This document shows positions 32,299-42,838 of a stretch of DNA of 64,000 nt, in pieces. This DNA is from Haemophilus influenzae (lineage in GTDB: Bacteria; Pseudomonadota; Gammaproteobacteria; Enterobacterales; Pasteurellaceae), in NCBI RefSeq assembly GCF_900475755.1, contig NZ_LS483411.1, positions 186,001 through 250,000 on the forward strand, written 5' to 3'. The notes beneath the pieces were generated by a model. The model was not told where the DNA came from and did not search any database. It saw only the letters and a list, made by a program, of their open reading frames with translations. A program made the translations under genes and the position numbers. How positions within the stretch are numbered: the first letter of the stretch is position 1; the number at the start of each line of letters is the position of its first letter.

Positions 32299-32312
32299 AC
32301 ATACCCACGGTT
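32287..32312 (+). terminator. hairpin after glpQ
   Basis: AACCGTAGGTA pairs with TACCCACGGTT around a 4-nt loop, with one mismatch. No strong T-run follows, so termination may be weak. Confidence 0.5.
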
Positions 32313-32315
32313 AAC

Positions 32316-32424
32316 TAGGTTTCTATATCGTAGAAACTAAAAATCTACTCTAACAGAGTAACATCATAATCAATCTAGGTGTTCTAACCTAGAATTCAAA
32401 TAAGGAGGCTATTTCAAAACACTC
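32316..32424 (+). promoter_or_regulatory. run of short hairpins upstream of glpF
   Basis: Several short stem-loops stand in series: GTTTCTA/TAGAAAC (32319-32337), TACTCT/AGAGTA with a 3-nt loop (32346-32360), TCTAGGT/ACCTAGA with a 6-nt loop (32374-32393), and GGAG/CTCC (32404-32424). This fills half of the 228-nt gap between glpQ and glpF. It could be operator sites for a GlpR-type repressor or an RNA leader; the sequence does not decide which. Confidence 0.4.
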
Positions 32425-32504
32425 CGTATTCTTTTTTAATAAATTCTTCCCCTTTACTTAGGGAAAACACTCTTCATTTCAACCGAACTTCTAAGGAGTG
32501 ATCT

Positions 32505-33299
32505 ATGGATAAATCATTAAAAGCGAACTGTATTGGCGAGTTTTTAGGTACAGCCTTATTGATTTTCTTTGGTGTGGGCTGCGTTGCAGCACTAAAAGTA
32601 GCAGGCGCTAGTTTTGGCTTGTGGGAAATCAGCATTATGTGGGGGATGGGCGTTGCACTTGCAGTATATGCAACAGCGGGGTTATCTGGCGCACATTTAA
32701 ACCCTGCAGTAACCATTGCCCTTTGGAAATTTGCTTGCTTTGATGGCAAAAAAGTAATTCCTTACATCATTTCACAAATGCTCGGCGCATTCTTTGCTGC
32801 CGCATTAGTTTATGCCTTATACCGCAATGTTTTTATCGATTATGAAACAGCCCACAATATTGTTCGTGGTACACAAGAAAGTTTAAGCCTTGCGGGTACA
32901 TTCTCCACTTATCCTCATCCAAGTTTAAGCATTGGTGGCGCCTTTGCTGTGGAATTCGTGATTACTGCAATTCTTATGGCATTAATTATGGCATTAACTG
33001 ACGATGGAAACGGAGTACCTCGTGGTCCACTTGCCCCATTATTAATCGGTATCTTGATAGCCGTTATTGGTGGTGCTATGGGACCATTAACTGGTTTTGC
33101 CATGAATCCAGCACGTGACTTCGGACCAAAATTCTTTGCTTATCTCGCTGGCTGGGGCGAACTCGCTTTAACTGGCGGACGCGAAGTCCCTTATTTTATC
33201 GTTCCAATGGTTGCACCTGTTTTAGGCGCATTAGCTGGTGCATGGTTATACAAAAAAGCAATTGGCGGCAATTTACCTTGTAATTGCGGCTGCGAATAA
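32505..33299 (+). CDS. glpF: glycerol uptake facilitator (aquaglyceroporin)
   Basis: A 264-residue inner-membrane channel with six hydrophobic helices and the two NPA-type loops LSGAHLNPAVTIALW and GFAMNPARDFGPKFF. The Asp after the second NPAR is the mark of glycerol facilitators as opposed to water channels. It is paired with glpK 20 nt downstream, so glycerol that enters is phosphorylated at once. The C-terminus ends in an unusual Cys-rich tail (NLPCNCGCE). Confidence 0.96.
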   Translation: MDKSLKANCIGEFLGTALLIFFGVGCVAALKVAGASFGLWEISIMWGMGVALAVYATAGLSGAHLNPAVTIALWKFACFDGKKVIPYIISQMLGAFFAAALVYALYRNVFIDYETAHNIVRGTQESLSLAGTFSTYPHPSLSIGGAFAVEFVITAILMALIMALTDDGNGVPRGPLAPLLIGILIAVIGGAMGPLTGFAMNPARDFGPKFFAYLAGWGELALTGGREVPYFIVPMVAPVLGALAGAWLYKKAIGGNLPCNCGCE

Positions 33300-33319
33300 T
33301 TATTTGAAGGAGTAATACT

Positions 33320-34831
33320 ATGACAGACAAAAAATACATCATTGCATTAGACCAAGGCACAACAAGCTCTCGCGCAGTATTATTAGATCATAATGCGAAT
33401 GTGGTTGAAATTGCACAACGTGAATTTACCCAAATCTACCCTCGAGCTGGTTGGGTAGAACATAACCCAATGGAAATTTGGGCAACTCAAAGCTCAACCT
33501 TAAACGAAGTCGTTGCAAAATCGGGCATTACATCTGATGAAATCGCTGCTATCGGTATCACCAACCAACGTGAAACCACCATTGTATGGGAAAAATCAAC
33601 GGGTACACCTGTTTACAACGCTATCGTTTGGCAATGCCGCCGTACTGCAGACATTACCGATAAATTAAAAGCCGATGGTTATGAAGAATATATTCGTAAT
33701 ACCACAGGCTTAGTGGTTGACCCTTACTTCTCTGGTACAAAAGTAAAATGGATTTTGGATAACGTTGAAGGCGCACGAGAAAAAGCTGAACGAGGCGAAT
33801 TATTATTTGGTACCGTTGATACTTGGCTTGTATGGAAATTGACTCAAGGCCGAGTGCACGTAACCGATTATACCAACGCATCTCGTACCATGTTATTTAA
33901 CATCCATACTAAACAATGGGATGACAAGATGCTTGAAATCTTGAATATTCCTCGTTCAATATTACCTGAAGTACGTAATTCTTCTGAAATTTACGGCCAA
34001 ACCAATATCGGTGGTAAAGGTGGTGTGCGTATTCCTGTTGCAGGGATTGCTGGTGACCAACAAGCCGCTCTTTACGGACATCTTTGCGTACATGCAGGCC
34101 AAGCCAAAAACACTTACGGCACAGGTTGCTTTATGTTACTCCACACGGGTAACAAAGCTATTACATCCAAAAATGGACTACTCACAACCATTGCTTGTAA
34201 TGCAAAAGGCGAACCAGAATATGCCTTAGAAGGTTCAGTATTTATCGCGGGTGCATCAATCCAATGGCTCCGTGATGAACTCAAAATTGTTCACGATAGT
34301 TTTGACTCTGAATACTTTGCACAAAAAGTGACTGATAGTAATGGCGTATATGTTGTTCCAGCTTTCACAGGCTTAGGTGCACCATATTGGGATCCATATG
34401 CGCGCGGTGCGATTTTTGGTCTTTCTCGCGGTGCAAACTGTAATCATATTGTTCGAGCAACCTTACAATCTATTGCTTACCAAACCCGTGATGTCTTAGA
34501 GGCTATGCAATCAGATTCGGGTGAACGATTACAATATCTCCGTGTAGATGGTGGTGCGACAAACAATAACTTCTTAATGCAATTCCAAGCTGACATTTTA
34601 GATGTAAATGTAGAGCGCCCAGTTGTGAAAGAAGTGACCGCTCTAGGTGCAGCTTATCTTGCTGGTTTAGCAACAGGCTTCTGGAAAGATTTAGACGAGC
34701 TTCGCGATAAAGCCCGTGTAGAACGCACTTTCAGCCCAGACAGCGACAATGAAAAACGTGAACGTCGCTACAAAGGCTGGAAAAAAGCAGTTAAACGCTC
34801 ATTAGAATGGGCAAAAGAAGATGAAGAATAA
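33320..34831 (+). CDS. glpK: glycerol kinase
   Basis: A 503-residue FGGY-family kinase (glycerol + ATP to glycerol-3-phosphate). It has [19 protein letters not shown] (phosphate 1), [49 protein letters not shown] and [15 protein letters not shown] blocks. The ribosome site is GAAGGAG. It forms an operon with glpF and is followed by a strong terminator. Confidence 0.97.
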   Translation: MTDKKYIIALDQGTTSSRAVLLDHNANVVEIAQREFTQIYPRAGWVEHNPMEIWATQSSTLNEVVAKSGITSDEIAAIGITNQRETTIVWEKSTGTPVYNAIVWQCRRTADITDKLKADGYEEYIRNTTGLVVDPYFSGTKVKWILDNVEGAREKAERGELLFGTVDTWLVWKLTQGRVHVTDYTNASRTMLFNIHTKQWDDKMLEILNIPRSILPEVRNSSEIYGQTNIGGKGGVRIPVAGIAGDQQAALYGHLCVHAGQAKNTYGTGCFMLLHTGNKAITSKNGLLTTIACNAKGEPEYALEGSVFIAGASIQWLRDELKIVHDSFDSEYFAQKVTDSNGVYVVPAFTGLGAPYWDPYARGAIFGLSRGANCNHIVRATLQSIAYQTRDVLEAMQSDSGERLQYLRVDGGATNNNFLMQFQADILDVNVERPVVKEVTALGAAYLAGLATGFWKDLDELRDKARVERTFSPDSDNEKRERRYKGWKKAVKRSLEWAKEDEE

Positions 34832-34853
34832 TTTATAAATTAATTCTCATACA

Positions 34854-34894
34854 AAAAGAGCGGTCAAAACTTCTTTTATTTTGACCGCTCTTTT
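34854..34894. terminator. terminator between glpK and gpt
   Basis: AAAAGAGCGGTCAAAA pairs with TTTTGACCGCTCTTTT, a 16-bp perfect stem with a 9-nt loop and a T-run, between convergent glpK and gpt. It has the layout of an uptake-signal dyad, but the core GAGCGGTC is not a true signal. Confidence 0.9.
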
Positions 34895-34914
34895 ATTCTG
34901 TATCTGTATAAAAA

Positions 34915-35382
34915 TTATTTTCTAGAGAGAGGTGGCACAAAGGTTAAACCTAAATCCCAAGGTTGCTCAATCCAAGTGTTTTGTGGAATATCAATCACGT
35001 AATCATCTACTAATTCCGTACCTGCAGGTTTTGCAAATACAGTGACAAATTTTGCATTAGGGTACATTTGACGAATCGCACGCGCAGTATTACCCGTATC
35101 AACTAAATCATCTACCACGATAAATCCTTCGCCACCATTTGGCACTTGGGCTGCATGAAGAACTTGTAGTTCTCCCTGGTTGTTATGATCGTGATAACTT
35201 GCGATACAAACGGTTTCAATATGACGAAGACCCAATTCACGAGCCAATACAGCCGCTGGAAATAAACCACCGCGACTCACCGCAATAATACCTTTCCATT
35301 GAGAAGCTGGAAGTAAACGTTCTGATAATTTTCGGGCATGCATTTGAAACATATCCCAAGTTACCACATATTTTTCGCTCAT
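34915..35382 (-). CDS. gpt: xanthine-guanine phosphoribosyltransferase
   Basis: A 155-residue purine salvage enzyme (guanine, xanthine or hypoxanthine + PRPP to the nucleotide), peripheral to the inner membrane. The PRPP loop is [44 protein letters not shown] and [16 protein letters not shown] match E. coli Gpt. The start [11 protein letters not shown] is as in E. coli. From memory, H. influenzae Rd carries two gpt copies; only one is in this window. Its upstream region is replaced 22 nt before the start codon by a fragment of glpQ. Confidence 0.95.
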   Translation of the reverse strand: MSEKYVVTWDMFQMHARKLSERLLPASQWKGIIAVSRGGLFPAAVLARELGLRHIETVCIASYHDHNNQGELQVLHAAQVPNGGEGFIVVDDLVDTGNTARAIRQMYPNAKFVTVFAKPAGTELVDDYVIDIPQNTWIEQPWDLGLTFVPPLSRK

Positions 35383-35404
35383 AATTGCACCTTAGTTTAA
35401 ATTT

Positions 35405-35563
35405 TGCGTAAAGATGCACTACCCGCGTTTTTCACAGACGTAAATAAAATGTATGATGCCTTATTGAATAAATCAGGGGTAACAGGTGTATTTACTGATT
35501 TCCCAGATACTTGCGTGGAATTCTTAAAAGGAATAAAATAATTTCTATTATAACCGTAGGTAA
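35405..35563 (+). pseudogene. glpQ 3'-end fragment (direct repeat copy 2)
   Basis: A 159-base copy of the glpQ 3' end and downstream sequence at 32140-32298, differing by 4 substitutions (for example GGGGCAA to GGGGTAA). It includes the stop codon but has no start, so it cannot make protein. It lies between gpt and hel. The hairpin AACCGTAGGTAA/TTACTTACGGTT follows at 35552-35577, a better-paired version of the glpQ terminator. Confidence 0.95.
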
Positions 35564-35657
35564 GTTTACTTACGGTTATTAATGCCGTCTATGATGAAAT
35601 TATCTTTTCAATTGAAAAGTGTTTTTCAGAAAGACTTACTATATCCTTAATGAATAG

Positions 35658-36491
<834 letters not shown>

Positions 36492-36532
36492 TTTTCCATT
36501 AAAAAAACCAATTTAAATATAATTTAGTTTGG

Positions 36533-36567
36533 GGCTAAGCTCAGTTTTTACTGGCTTAGCCTTTTTA
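36533..36567 (+). terminator. terminator after hel
   Basis: GGCTAAGC(T)CAG pairs with CTGGCTTAGCC around TTTTTA, with one bulged base, and TTTTT follows. It lies 42 nt after the hel stop. Confidence 0.85.
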
Positions 36568-36657
36568 GTTTTTCAGGTTCACTCAAGTAATCATCATTAC
36601 TACAGGCTGAAGTTTTGTTATGATGTTACAAATCTTTCAAAATAGAAATCTAATTCA

Positions 36658-37341
36658 ATGAAGAAGAATTTTTCAGTGGGGAAATTGCCGTTTAAAGGAA
36701 AAAGTGCGGTTAATTTTCACCGCACTTTTAAACCAAAATTAAAACCCAAAACGTTGTCGTTGGATGAAACCAAAGTTGTGTTATTCAATAAACCTTTTGA
36801 TGTACTCACGCAATTTACCGACGAACAAGGGCGTGCCACTTTAAAAGATTTTATCTCAATTCCAAATGTTTATGCGGCAGGTCGATTAGATAGAGACAGT
36901 GAAGGGTTACTGATTTTAACCAATAATGGCGAATTACAACATCGTTTGACTGATCCAAAATTTAAAACAGAAAAAACTTATTGGGTGCAAGTGGAAGGTA
37001 TCCCTGAAGAAACCGATTTAGCACAACTCAGAAAGGGTGTAGAACTCAAAGATGGTATGACTAAACAGGCTCAAGTGCGGTTAATTTCAGAGCCAGATTT
37101 ATGGCAACGCAATCCGCCTATCCGAGAGAGAAAAAATATTCCCACAAGCTGGTTAGAAATTAAAATTAGTGAAGGGCGCAACCGCCAAGTGCGGAGAATG
37201 ACTGCGCATATTGGCTTCCCCACCTTACGATTAGTGAGAGTAAGTCAGGGCTCATTATCTATTGATGGATTAGCAAATGGCTCATTTAGATTATTATCAT
37301 TGGATGAAATAAAAGTATTATTTCAGACCGTCAAATTATAA
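36658..37341 (+). CDS. rluE: 23S rRNA pseudouridine synthase E (RluE-like)
   Basis: A 227-residue RsuA-family pseudouridine synthase without an S4 domain. It has [31 protein letters not shown] with the catalytic Asp, and [21 protein letters not shown]. In E. coli RluE modifies U2457 of 23S rRNA. A basic N-terminal tail of about 30 residues ([18 protein letters not shown]) is written partly by an inverted pair of uptake signals (36700-36728). The ATG has no strong ribosome site. Confidence 0.88.
   Translation: MKKNFSVGKLPFKGKSAVNFHRTFKPKLKPKTLSLDETKVVLFNKPFDVLTQFTDEQGRATLKDFISIPNVYAAGRLDRDSEGLLILTNNGELQHRLTDPKFKTEKTYWVQVEGIPEETDLAQLRKGVELKDGMTKQAQVRLISEPDLWQRNPPIRERKNIPTSWLEIKISEGRNRQVRRMTAHIGFPTLRLVRVSQGSLSIDGLANGSFRLLSLDEIKVLFQTVKL
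36700..36728. repeat. inverted pair of uptake signals inside rluE
   Basis: AAAAGTGCGGTTAATTTTCACCGCACTTTT is split by a short loop. It lies 14-24 codons into rluE and is read as [10 protein letters not shown]. As in the deacetylase-like gene, a dyad that could act as a terminator sits in the first part of a gene. Confidence 0.85.
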
Positions 37342-37404
37342 AAATAGGGCAAGTATTTCGTTTGCCCTAAATTTTTCGCTCATAAACATTAAGCAGAAAG
37401 ATAA

Positions 37405-38934
37405 TTAATAAAAAACTAAACTGCTTTCAAACTCTTTCAGAAGATTACTTTCAGCTCGCAATTCATTCCAAATTAACGGGTTACGGTCTAAGTATCCGCT
37501 TTCAAAATTCAATGTCCAATCATTTAAAGTGCGGAGCGTTTCAAGGGTGAAATTTTTTGCTGTTTCTGTTGCTTGACGGGATTTATTGAGAATAACCGCA
37601 AGACGAAGCAATCGCATTAAAGCCATCACATCTTGCTCGCTATAACGTGCAAATTTAAAAAATTCAGCAGGTTTAATCGTGCCAATATGCCAACGTACTA
37701 ACGCGGTAAGCAAACGTTGCTGTTCACGATCAAACCCAGGTAATTCCATATTTTGTAAGATATACGCTGAATGTTTTTGTAAACCTTTGTGATTAATCAC
37801 AATGCCTACTTCATGCAAGCGCGCTGCCCAAAGCAGGATTTCGCGCATTTCTTCAATAAATTCTGTCGATTGCCAATTTTGATATTGCGCGCTGAGTAAA
37901 TTTGCACTATCCGCAACGCGATGAGCTTGGGCTTGGTCAATATTGAATTGTTCACTTAATCCCCAAGCTGTGCGTGCTCGAATATCTGCAACTTGGAAGT
38001 TTTTCTCAAGACTGTAAATGACACCTTCACGCAATGCACCGTCAGAATAGCGCATTTGTTGAATATGAAAGACTTCAAATACCGCACTTAAAATCGCTAA
38101 ACCCGGTACAAAAACATCTATGCGGTCTTGGTTTAAACCGTTAATATTTAGCTCAGTAAAATGCTTCGCTTGTAGCGTTTGCTCAATTAAAGCATTTAAT
38201 CGCTCGGCTGTAATGGTTCCATTTGGATCAAGATTAGTCGAAATGACTTGCGCTACAGTTTTAATCGTCCCCGATGAACCTAGCACAGATTGCCAACCTA
38301 ATTTGCGATATTCAAAGCCTAAATCTTCGATTTTATTGACCGCACTTTGACGCGCGCGTTGAAAGTTTTCTGGAGAAATGACGCCATCGGTAAAAAATTG
38401 AGTCGCAAAACTCACACATCCCATGTGGCGGCTTTCAGCCATAAGCGGTGTGAAATCATCGCCGATGATCATTTCTGTCGAACCACCACCAATATCTATA
38501 ACAAGCTTTCTGCCTTTTTCTGGTTGAGTATGGCATACGCCTGCGTAGATGGTTTTAGCTTCCGTTTGCCCACTAATAATATTAATGGGATAGGGGAAAA
38601 CTTTGGCTGCTTGACGTAAAAATTCATCATTATTGATGGCTCTGCGTAAGGTATAAGTGCCAACTACATTGACATTTTCAACGGAAAAACCTTGTAAACG
38701 TTCAGCAAATAAGGCTAAGCAATTCACGCCACGCGTGATAGCCTCTTGATTAAGCACGGCATTTTCGTCTAAACCTTCCGCGAGTTTAACTTTTTGTTTT
38801 AAGCGCGAAAGCACTTGGATTGAGCCGTTTACAATGCGTGCAACAATCATATGAAAGCTGTTTGAGCCAAGATCAATCGCGGCAATTTCACGTACATTGC
38901 CACGATGCTTGGGTTCTAAAATAGCGTCATTCAT
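37405..38934 (-). CDS. ppx: exopolyphosphatase (Ppx/GppA family)
   Basis: A 509-residue enzyme that removes terminal phosphates from polyphosphate; the family also includes pppGpp pyrophosphatases. It has IAAIDLGSNSFHMIVARI and KLVIDIGGGSTEMIIGD (ASKHA phosphate loops). The C-terminal HD-like domain has LLWAARLHEVGIVINHKG. The start at 38934 was chosen over a 12-codon extension into tamB. It sits 7 nt after tamB, and no ppk is adjacent. Confidence 0.92.
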   Translation of the reverse strand: MNDAILEPKHRGNVREIAAIDLGSNSFHMIVARIVNGSIQVLSRLKQKVKLAEGLDENAVLNQEAITRGVNCLALFAERLQGFSVENVNVVGTYTLRRAINNDEFLRQAAKVFPYPINIISGQTEAKTIYAGVCHTQPEKGRKLVIDIGGGSTEMIIGDDFTPLMAESRHMGCVSFATQFFTDGVISPENFQRARQSAVNKIEDLGFEYRKLGWQSVLGSSGTIKTVAQVISTNLDPNGTITAERLNALIEQTLQAKHFTELNINGLNQDRIDVFVPGLAILSAVFEVFHIQQMRYSDGALREGVIYSLEKNFQVADIRARTAWGLSEQFNIDQAQAHRVADSANLLSAQYQNWQSTEFIEEMREILLWAARLHEVGIVINHKGLQKHSAYILQNMELPGFDREQQRLLTALVRWHIGTIKPAEFFKFARYSEQDVMALMRLLRLAVILNKSRQATETAKNFTLETLRTLNDWTLNFESGYLDRNPLIWNELRAESNLLKEFESSLVFY

Positions 38935-38941
38935 AACATTC

Positions 38942-41900
38942 CTAAAATTCAAATTTATAAAGCAAATCAAACACTTGGTTTGTGCTAGAAACGGATTGAA
39001 AATAAAGCTGTGGCATTAGGCGATAACGTAAGGTGACTTCTGCTAAACCATCAAATAAACCTACGCCATATTTTATTTGTAAGCGATTGGTAATATTTCC
39101 ACTTACTGTAACCTTAGATTTATCGCCCACGCCAGATGTACCAAGGTTTAAGTCTTGAATACCAAAAACTTCGCCAATACTGCCCACTAATTTACCGCTC
39201 TTTGAAATGCCTAAACCAATCAATGCTGCGCCAATCGAACCACTGGAGCCAGCTTCACCGCTACTTTCTAACGAACGACCTGTTAATAAATAAGAAAGTG
39301 CTTGATCTTGTGGTTTGCTTGGTTCACTGAAAATAGTGACTTCTGGGCTATCGGCTATGCCAATCACTCTCACTCCAGCAGTAATTTTGCTGTCTTCCAT
39401 TGTTTCAGGATTACGAATAGCCTCAATATTCAACGTAGGTTGTGCCGCTTGCCCAGAAAAACTAATAAGCCCTTTACGAATGAGTAAATCTTGTCCGAAA
39501 GAAGCATAGCGACCTTTGGTTAAATTGATTTGCCCGAATAAACCTAAATTGCCTTTGTCTTGTTTCACAGAAAGTAAACCATCAAGATTGGTTTTTAAGC
39601 CATAGGCATCAAGGCTGACGTCTTTACCAATATTGATGCGTAAATCAGAGCGAATATCCATTCCTGATTTCGTTTTTGCGGCAAATTCACGTTTAATCAG
39701 TTCTTCTTTGCTCTTGTGCGGGCCGTTTAAAATCACTTCATCTTCGCTGACTGGCTCAGCAGTATCTGGCAGACTGTCAATTTTAATACGCGCCCAAGGA
39801 ATATCCACTGTTCCGCTTAAATTCAATTCCTTAGGATTGGCTTTTATCGTGATATCTGGACTGAAACGTAGTTTTGCCATAGATGGAATATCCACGTTGA
39901 AATTATTTGCTTGTGCATTCAATTCTGTCGTCCAATGTTCAATATTAGCCCAGTTTGCACGTCCAGTTAAGTTTAAGTGACTATCTACTGTTTCGATTTT
40001 CCCTTGCAATGTTGAACGGTTACCATTGAAACGTAGGGCAATATCGCCATCAGTAATATTGACTGGCATAGATTTCAATTTGGTACGAATATTACGAATA
40101 TTGAAGTCACCATTTAATAATGGTTTCTCTAAATTCCCGCCGAAACTCAACTTCGAGACTACCTTACCATTCACTGATTCACCGCTAGTAAGTAGCTGAT
40201 TTGCGATCGACAAGTTTAATCGTTCTATCGCAAGGGTTCCGCCAAGTTGGCGAGTTTTAACAAAATCATTTAAACGAATATCGCCTACAATTCTGCCTTG
40301 ATTATGCAAATTGATGTCTGTTTTTAAAACCAAATTATTATTTTGAATGTCGGCATTAAGGGTTAATTTTGGAATATCTAATTTAAACGTGCGGTAATCC
40401 AATTTTTGAGAGAAAGCTAAATGATTGCCATCTACTTTTGTGCTAAATTGGAATGGTTTATCCGTAAACCAAGCCACATTACCTTGCACTTGCAAGTTTC
40501 CTTTGAGGCTATCTTGTTCGATAAGTTTATTCATTAAATCCAAATTAACACGTTTGAATTGGAAAGGAATATTGCCTTGCTTGCCTGCATTGAATGCTTG
40601 TGGGAAACATAATTCTATATCTGTGTTTTGCCAGCAATGTGCGGCAATATTGGCTTGTGTTTGTTTGTTATCGTAAGACACCGCAATCGCTTGGTTAGAT
40701 TTTACATCGCCAATCGGGGTATCGAATTTTGCTTGGGAAAGTGTGCCTTTCCACTGTTCCAAAGTGCGGTCAAAATGTCCGTTAATTTGTAAATTTGCAG
40801 CAACAGGCTCACCTTGGGATTTTAGGATTAGTTTGTGATTTTGTTCATCGCCTGATAAATCAAGATCAAGTAAATGGAATTTAATATTTTCGCCATAATG
40901 AAGTTGTTCTGCTTTAATATTCAATTTTCCACTCGAGAGTGGGGTATTGTTTATATGGCCTTTTATACTTGCTTTGGCTAACTGAAAACCTTGTAAATGT
41001 AAATTGGATGAAGTTAAATCAAGATCAAGATTAGGTGTCGTAATTTGACCAGAAATCGCTACACGACCATCCACTCGCCCTTTTAAATCTGACCATAAGC
41101 CACGTAAATTTGGTGCATCTATATCTAGCACAAAATCAGAATGATCATCTAATACGCCACTGGCTTTAAGATAATTTTCGCCATATCTAATCTGTAAATC
41201 AGGCACGGTTAGAAGTACATTTTGATTAAGCGTTGCAGAACCTTTCAAGCTAATTGGTTTTGCAGACAATATTCCATTTAAATCAGCTGTAGGCACTTCC
41301 ACTTGCCAACCTTGAGAGTCCGCAAAACCGCGAGAATGTAATTTACCCGATAATATGGCAGGCATAACTGGAACAAAAAAACCAATATTCATTTTTTCTA
41401 AATCGGCTTGAATATCCCAGTTTGCACTATTTTTCCAATTTGCATTACCCACAAATTCACTTTTACCGTCTAATGAAGCTATCCTCAATTTATTTACGGT
41501 GACTTCATAAAGTTTGCCGTCGGCATTAAAGTCTACTTGAGATGCGGGAATATAATTCATTCCTGCCACATTGCCCTTAAATTCGGCGTGATAATTCAGT
41601 AAATCCCCCGTGAGTTTAAGTGTCACATCATTAATTTTGAGTGGTGCCATTGTGTTTACAAAAGCGTATTGTCCTTTTGCCACATTTAATGTGAGGTTTA
41701 AGGGCATTTTGTCTTGTGCTAATTGCACTTCGCCATTCAGTTCAGCATCTAATACGCCTTTTGTTTTTAAAGAAAGTGCGGTGGATTTTTTCAATGTTCC
41801 CGAAAGCGTAAGATCCACATCACTCTCTGGCAGAATTTCTTTTCCAGCGGATTTCAACGGCTCCAAATGGGATTTTAAGGTTAAATCTAGTGGCATATCG

Positions 41901-42829
41901 CCATCAAGTTGTAATTTACCTTGTGAATAAAGATTACCGAGCGAACTTTCAACCGATAATTTTTGTAATTGCAGTTGGTTATCGACGGTATCCGCCTGTG
42001 CAATCAGGCTTGGGATTTCAATAGATTGAAGCGTTTCGCCTTTTTCATTGACTGCTTGATACTGCCAGTTTTTGCCTGAAATTTCAGGAATATGTAAATC
42101 AAAAGGAAGAATGATTTCTGATACATTGCCTAAAAAAGCGGGCGTTAAAGATTGCTCAATCGCAGCCCAATCTACAGGTTTATTCGGTTGTTTGGCTTTC
42201 AGCTCAGGTTTAACTTCAGGCAATTTTTTTGCAATCACTGAAATATCGTTAATTTCAGTCGGCGCAATAGTTAAGCCTTTTTCATTATTTAAACTTACCG
42301 CACTTTTAAAATTTCCAAGCGTAATATTAGTCTGATCAACATTTACGGATAAATCTTGCACCACTAAATTTTCTGCATTGATACCAATTGGCAAGGAAAT
42401 GCGCTTCATCGGGCTAGACTTGGGATTATCAGGCGTTGATGGCGGTAGCAATGCGGTATTAATCGCAATCGTCGGTTTATTTAGAGTAAAGTCTCGTAAA
42501 CAAACTTCACGTGAAAGCAAACAACCAAAATCGAGCTGTAAACGTGCTTGTGCAATATGTGTATCAATCCCAGCAGTTTGATAACGAACATTCTTTAACA
42601 CCAAGCCATTTTGTAATCCGCCTTCAATTTGCTCAACAGAAAAACTATCGAGCATTTTGTCGGCTAGTTGAATTAAACTTTTTTGTCCCGCATCGAAAGA
42701 AATTGCCCCAGCAACACCTAAAACAGGTATAAAAATGACCGCACTTCCAATACAAATAACTTTGCGTACCCAGTGTTTTTTATTTGCTTGTTTTGGTGAA
42801 GTTTCTGATGGTTGTGTTTGTTCTGTCAT
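38942..42829 (-). CDS. tamB: translocation and assembly module subunit TamB
   Basis: A 1295-residue inner-membrane-anchored periplasmic protein with one N-terminal membrane segment (ICIGSAVIFIPVLGVAGAIS), a long repeat-rich beta stretch, and a C-terminal DUF490 domain (about residues 950-1295, ending LYFQSVSSTNQVFDLLYKFEF). It works with TamA in outer-membrane assembly and is implicated in phospholipid transport between membranes. It lies 9 nt after tamA. The length is close to that of E. coli TamB. Confidence 0.95.
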   Translation of the reverse strand: MTEQTQPSETSPKQANKKHWVRKVICIGSAVIFIPVLGVAGAISFDAGQKSLIQLADKMLDSFSVEQIEGGLQNGLVLKNVRYQTAGIDTHIAQARLQLDFGCLLSREVCLRDFTLNKPTIAINTALLPPSTPDNPKSSPMKRISLPIGINAENLVVQDLSVNVDQTNITLGNFKSAVSLNNEKGLTIAPTEINDISVIAKKLPEVKPELKAKQPNKPVDWAAIEQSLTPAFLGNVSEIILPFDLHIPEISGKNWQYQAVNEKGETLQSIEIPSLIAQADTVDNQLQLQKLSVESSLGNLYSQGKLQLDGDMPLDLTLKSHLEPLKSAGKEILPESDVDLTLSGTLKKSTALSLKTKGVLDAELNGEVQLAQDKMPLNLTLNVAKGQYAFVNTMAPLKINDVTLKLTGDLLNYHAEFKGNVAGMNYIPASQVDFNADGKLYEVTVNKLRIASLDGKSEFVGNANWKNSANWDIQADLEKMNIGFFVPVMPAILSGKLHSRGFADSQGWQVEVPTADLNGILSAKPISLKGSATLNQNVLLTVPDLQIRYGENYLKASGVLDDHSDFVLDIDAPNLRGLWSDLKGRVDGRVAISGQITTPNLDLDLTSSNLHLQGFQLAKASIKGHINNTPLSSGKLNIKAEQLHYGENIKFHLLDLDLSGDEQNHKLILKSQGEPVAANLQINGHFDRTLEQWKGTLSQAKFDTPIGDVKSNQAIAVSYDNKQTQANIAAHCWQNTDIELCFPQAFNAGKQGNIPFQFKRVNLDLMNKLIEQDSLKGNLQVQGNVAWFTDKPFQFSTKVDGNHLAFSQKLDYRTFKLDIPKLTLNADIQNNNLVLKTDINLHNQGRIVGDIRLNDFVKTRQLGGTLAIERLNLSIANQLLTSGESVNGKVVSKLSFGGNLEKPLLNGDFNIRNIRTKLKSMPVNITDGDIALRFNGNRSTLQGKIETVDSHLNLTGRANWANIEHWTTELNAQANNFNVDIPSMAKLRFSPDITIKANPKELNLSGTVDIPWARIKIDSLPDTAEPVSEDEVILNGPHKSKEELIKREFAAKTKSGMDIRSDLRINIGKDVSLDAYGLKTNLDGLLSVKQDKGNLGLFGQINLTKGRYASFGQDLLIRKGLISFSGQAAQPTLNIEAIRNPETMEDSKITAGVRVIGIADSPEVTIFSEPSKPQDQALSYLLTGRSLESSGEAGSSGSIGAALIGLGISKSGKLVGSIGEVFGIQDLNLGTSGVGDKSKVTVSGNITNRLQIKYGVGLFDGLAEVTLRYRLMPQLYFQSVSSTNQVFDLLYKFEF

Positions 42830-42838
42830 AAATTCACC

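Noticed and set aside
34854..34894. Uptake-signal dyad after glpK
   Set aside because: The core is GAGCGGTC, not AAGTGCGGT; kept only as a terminator.
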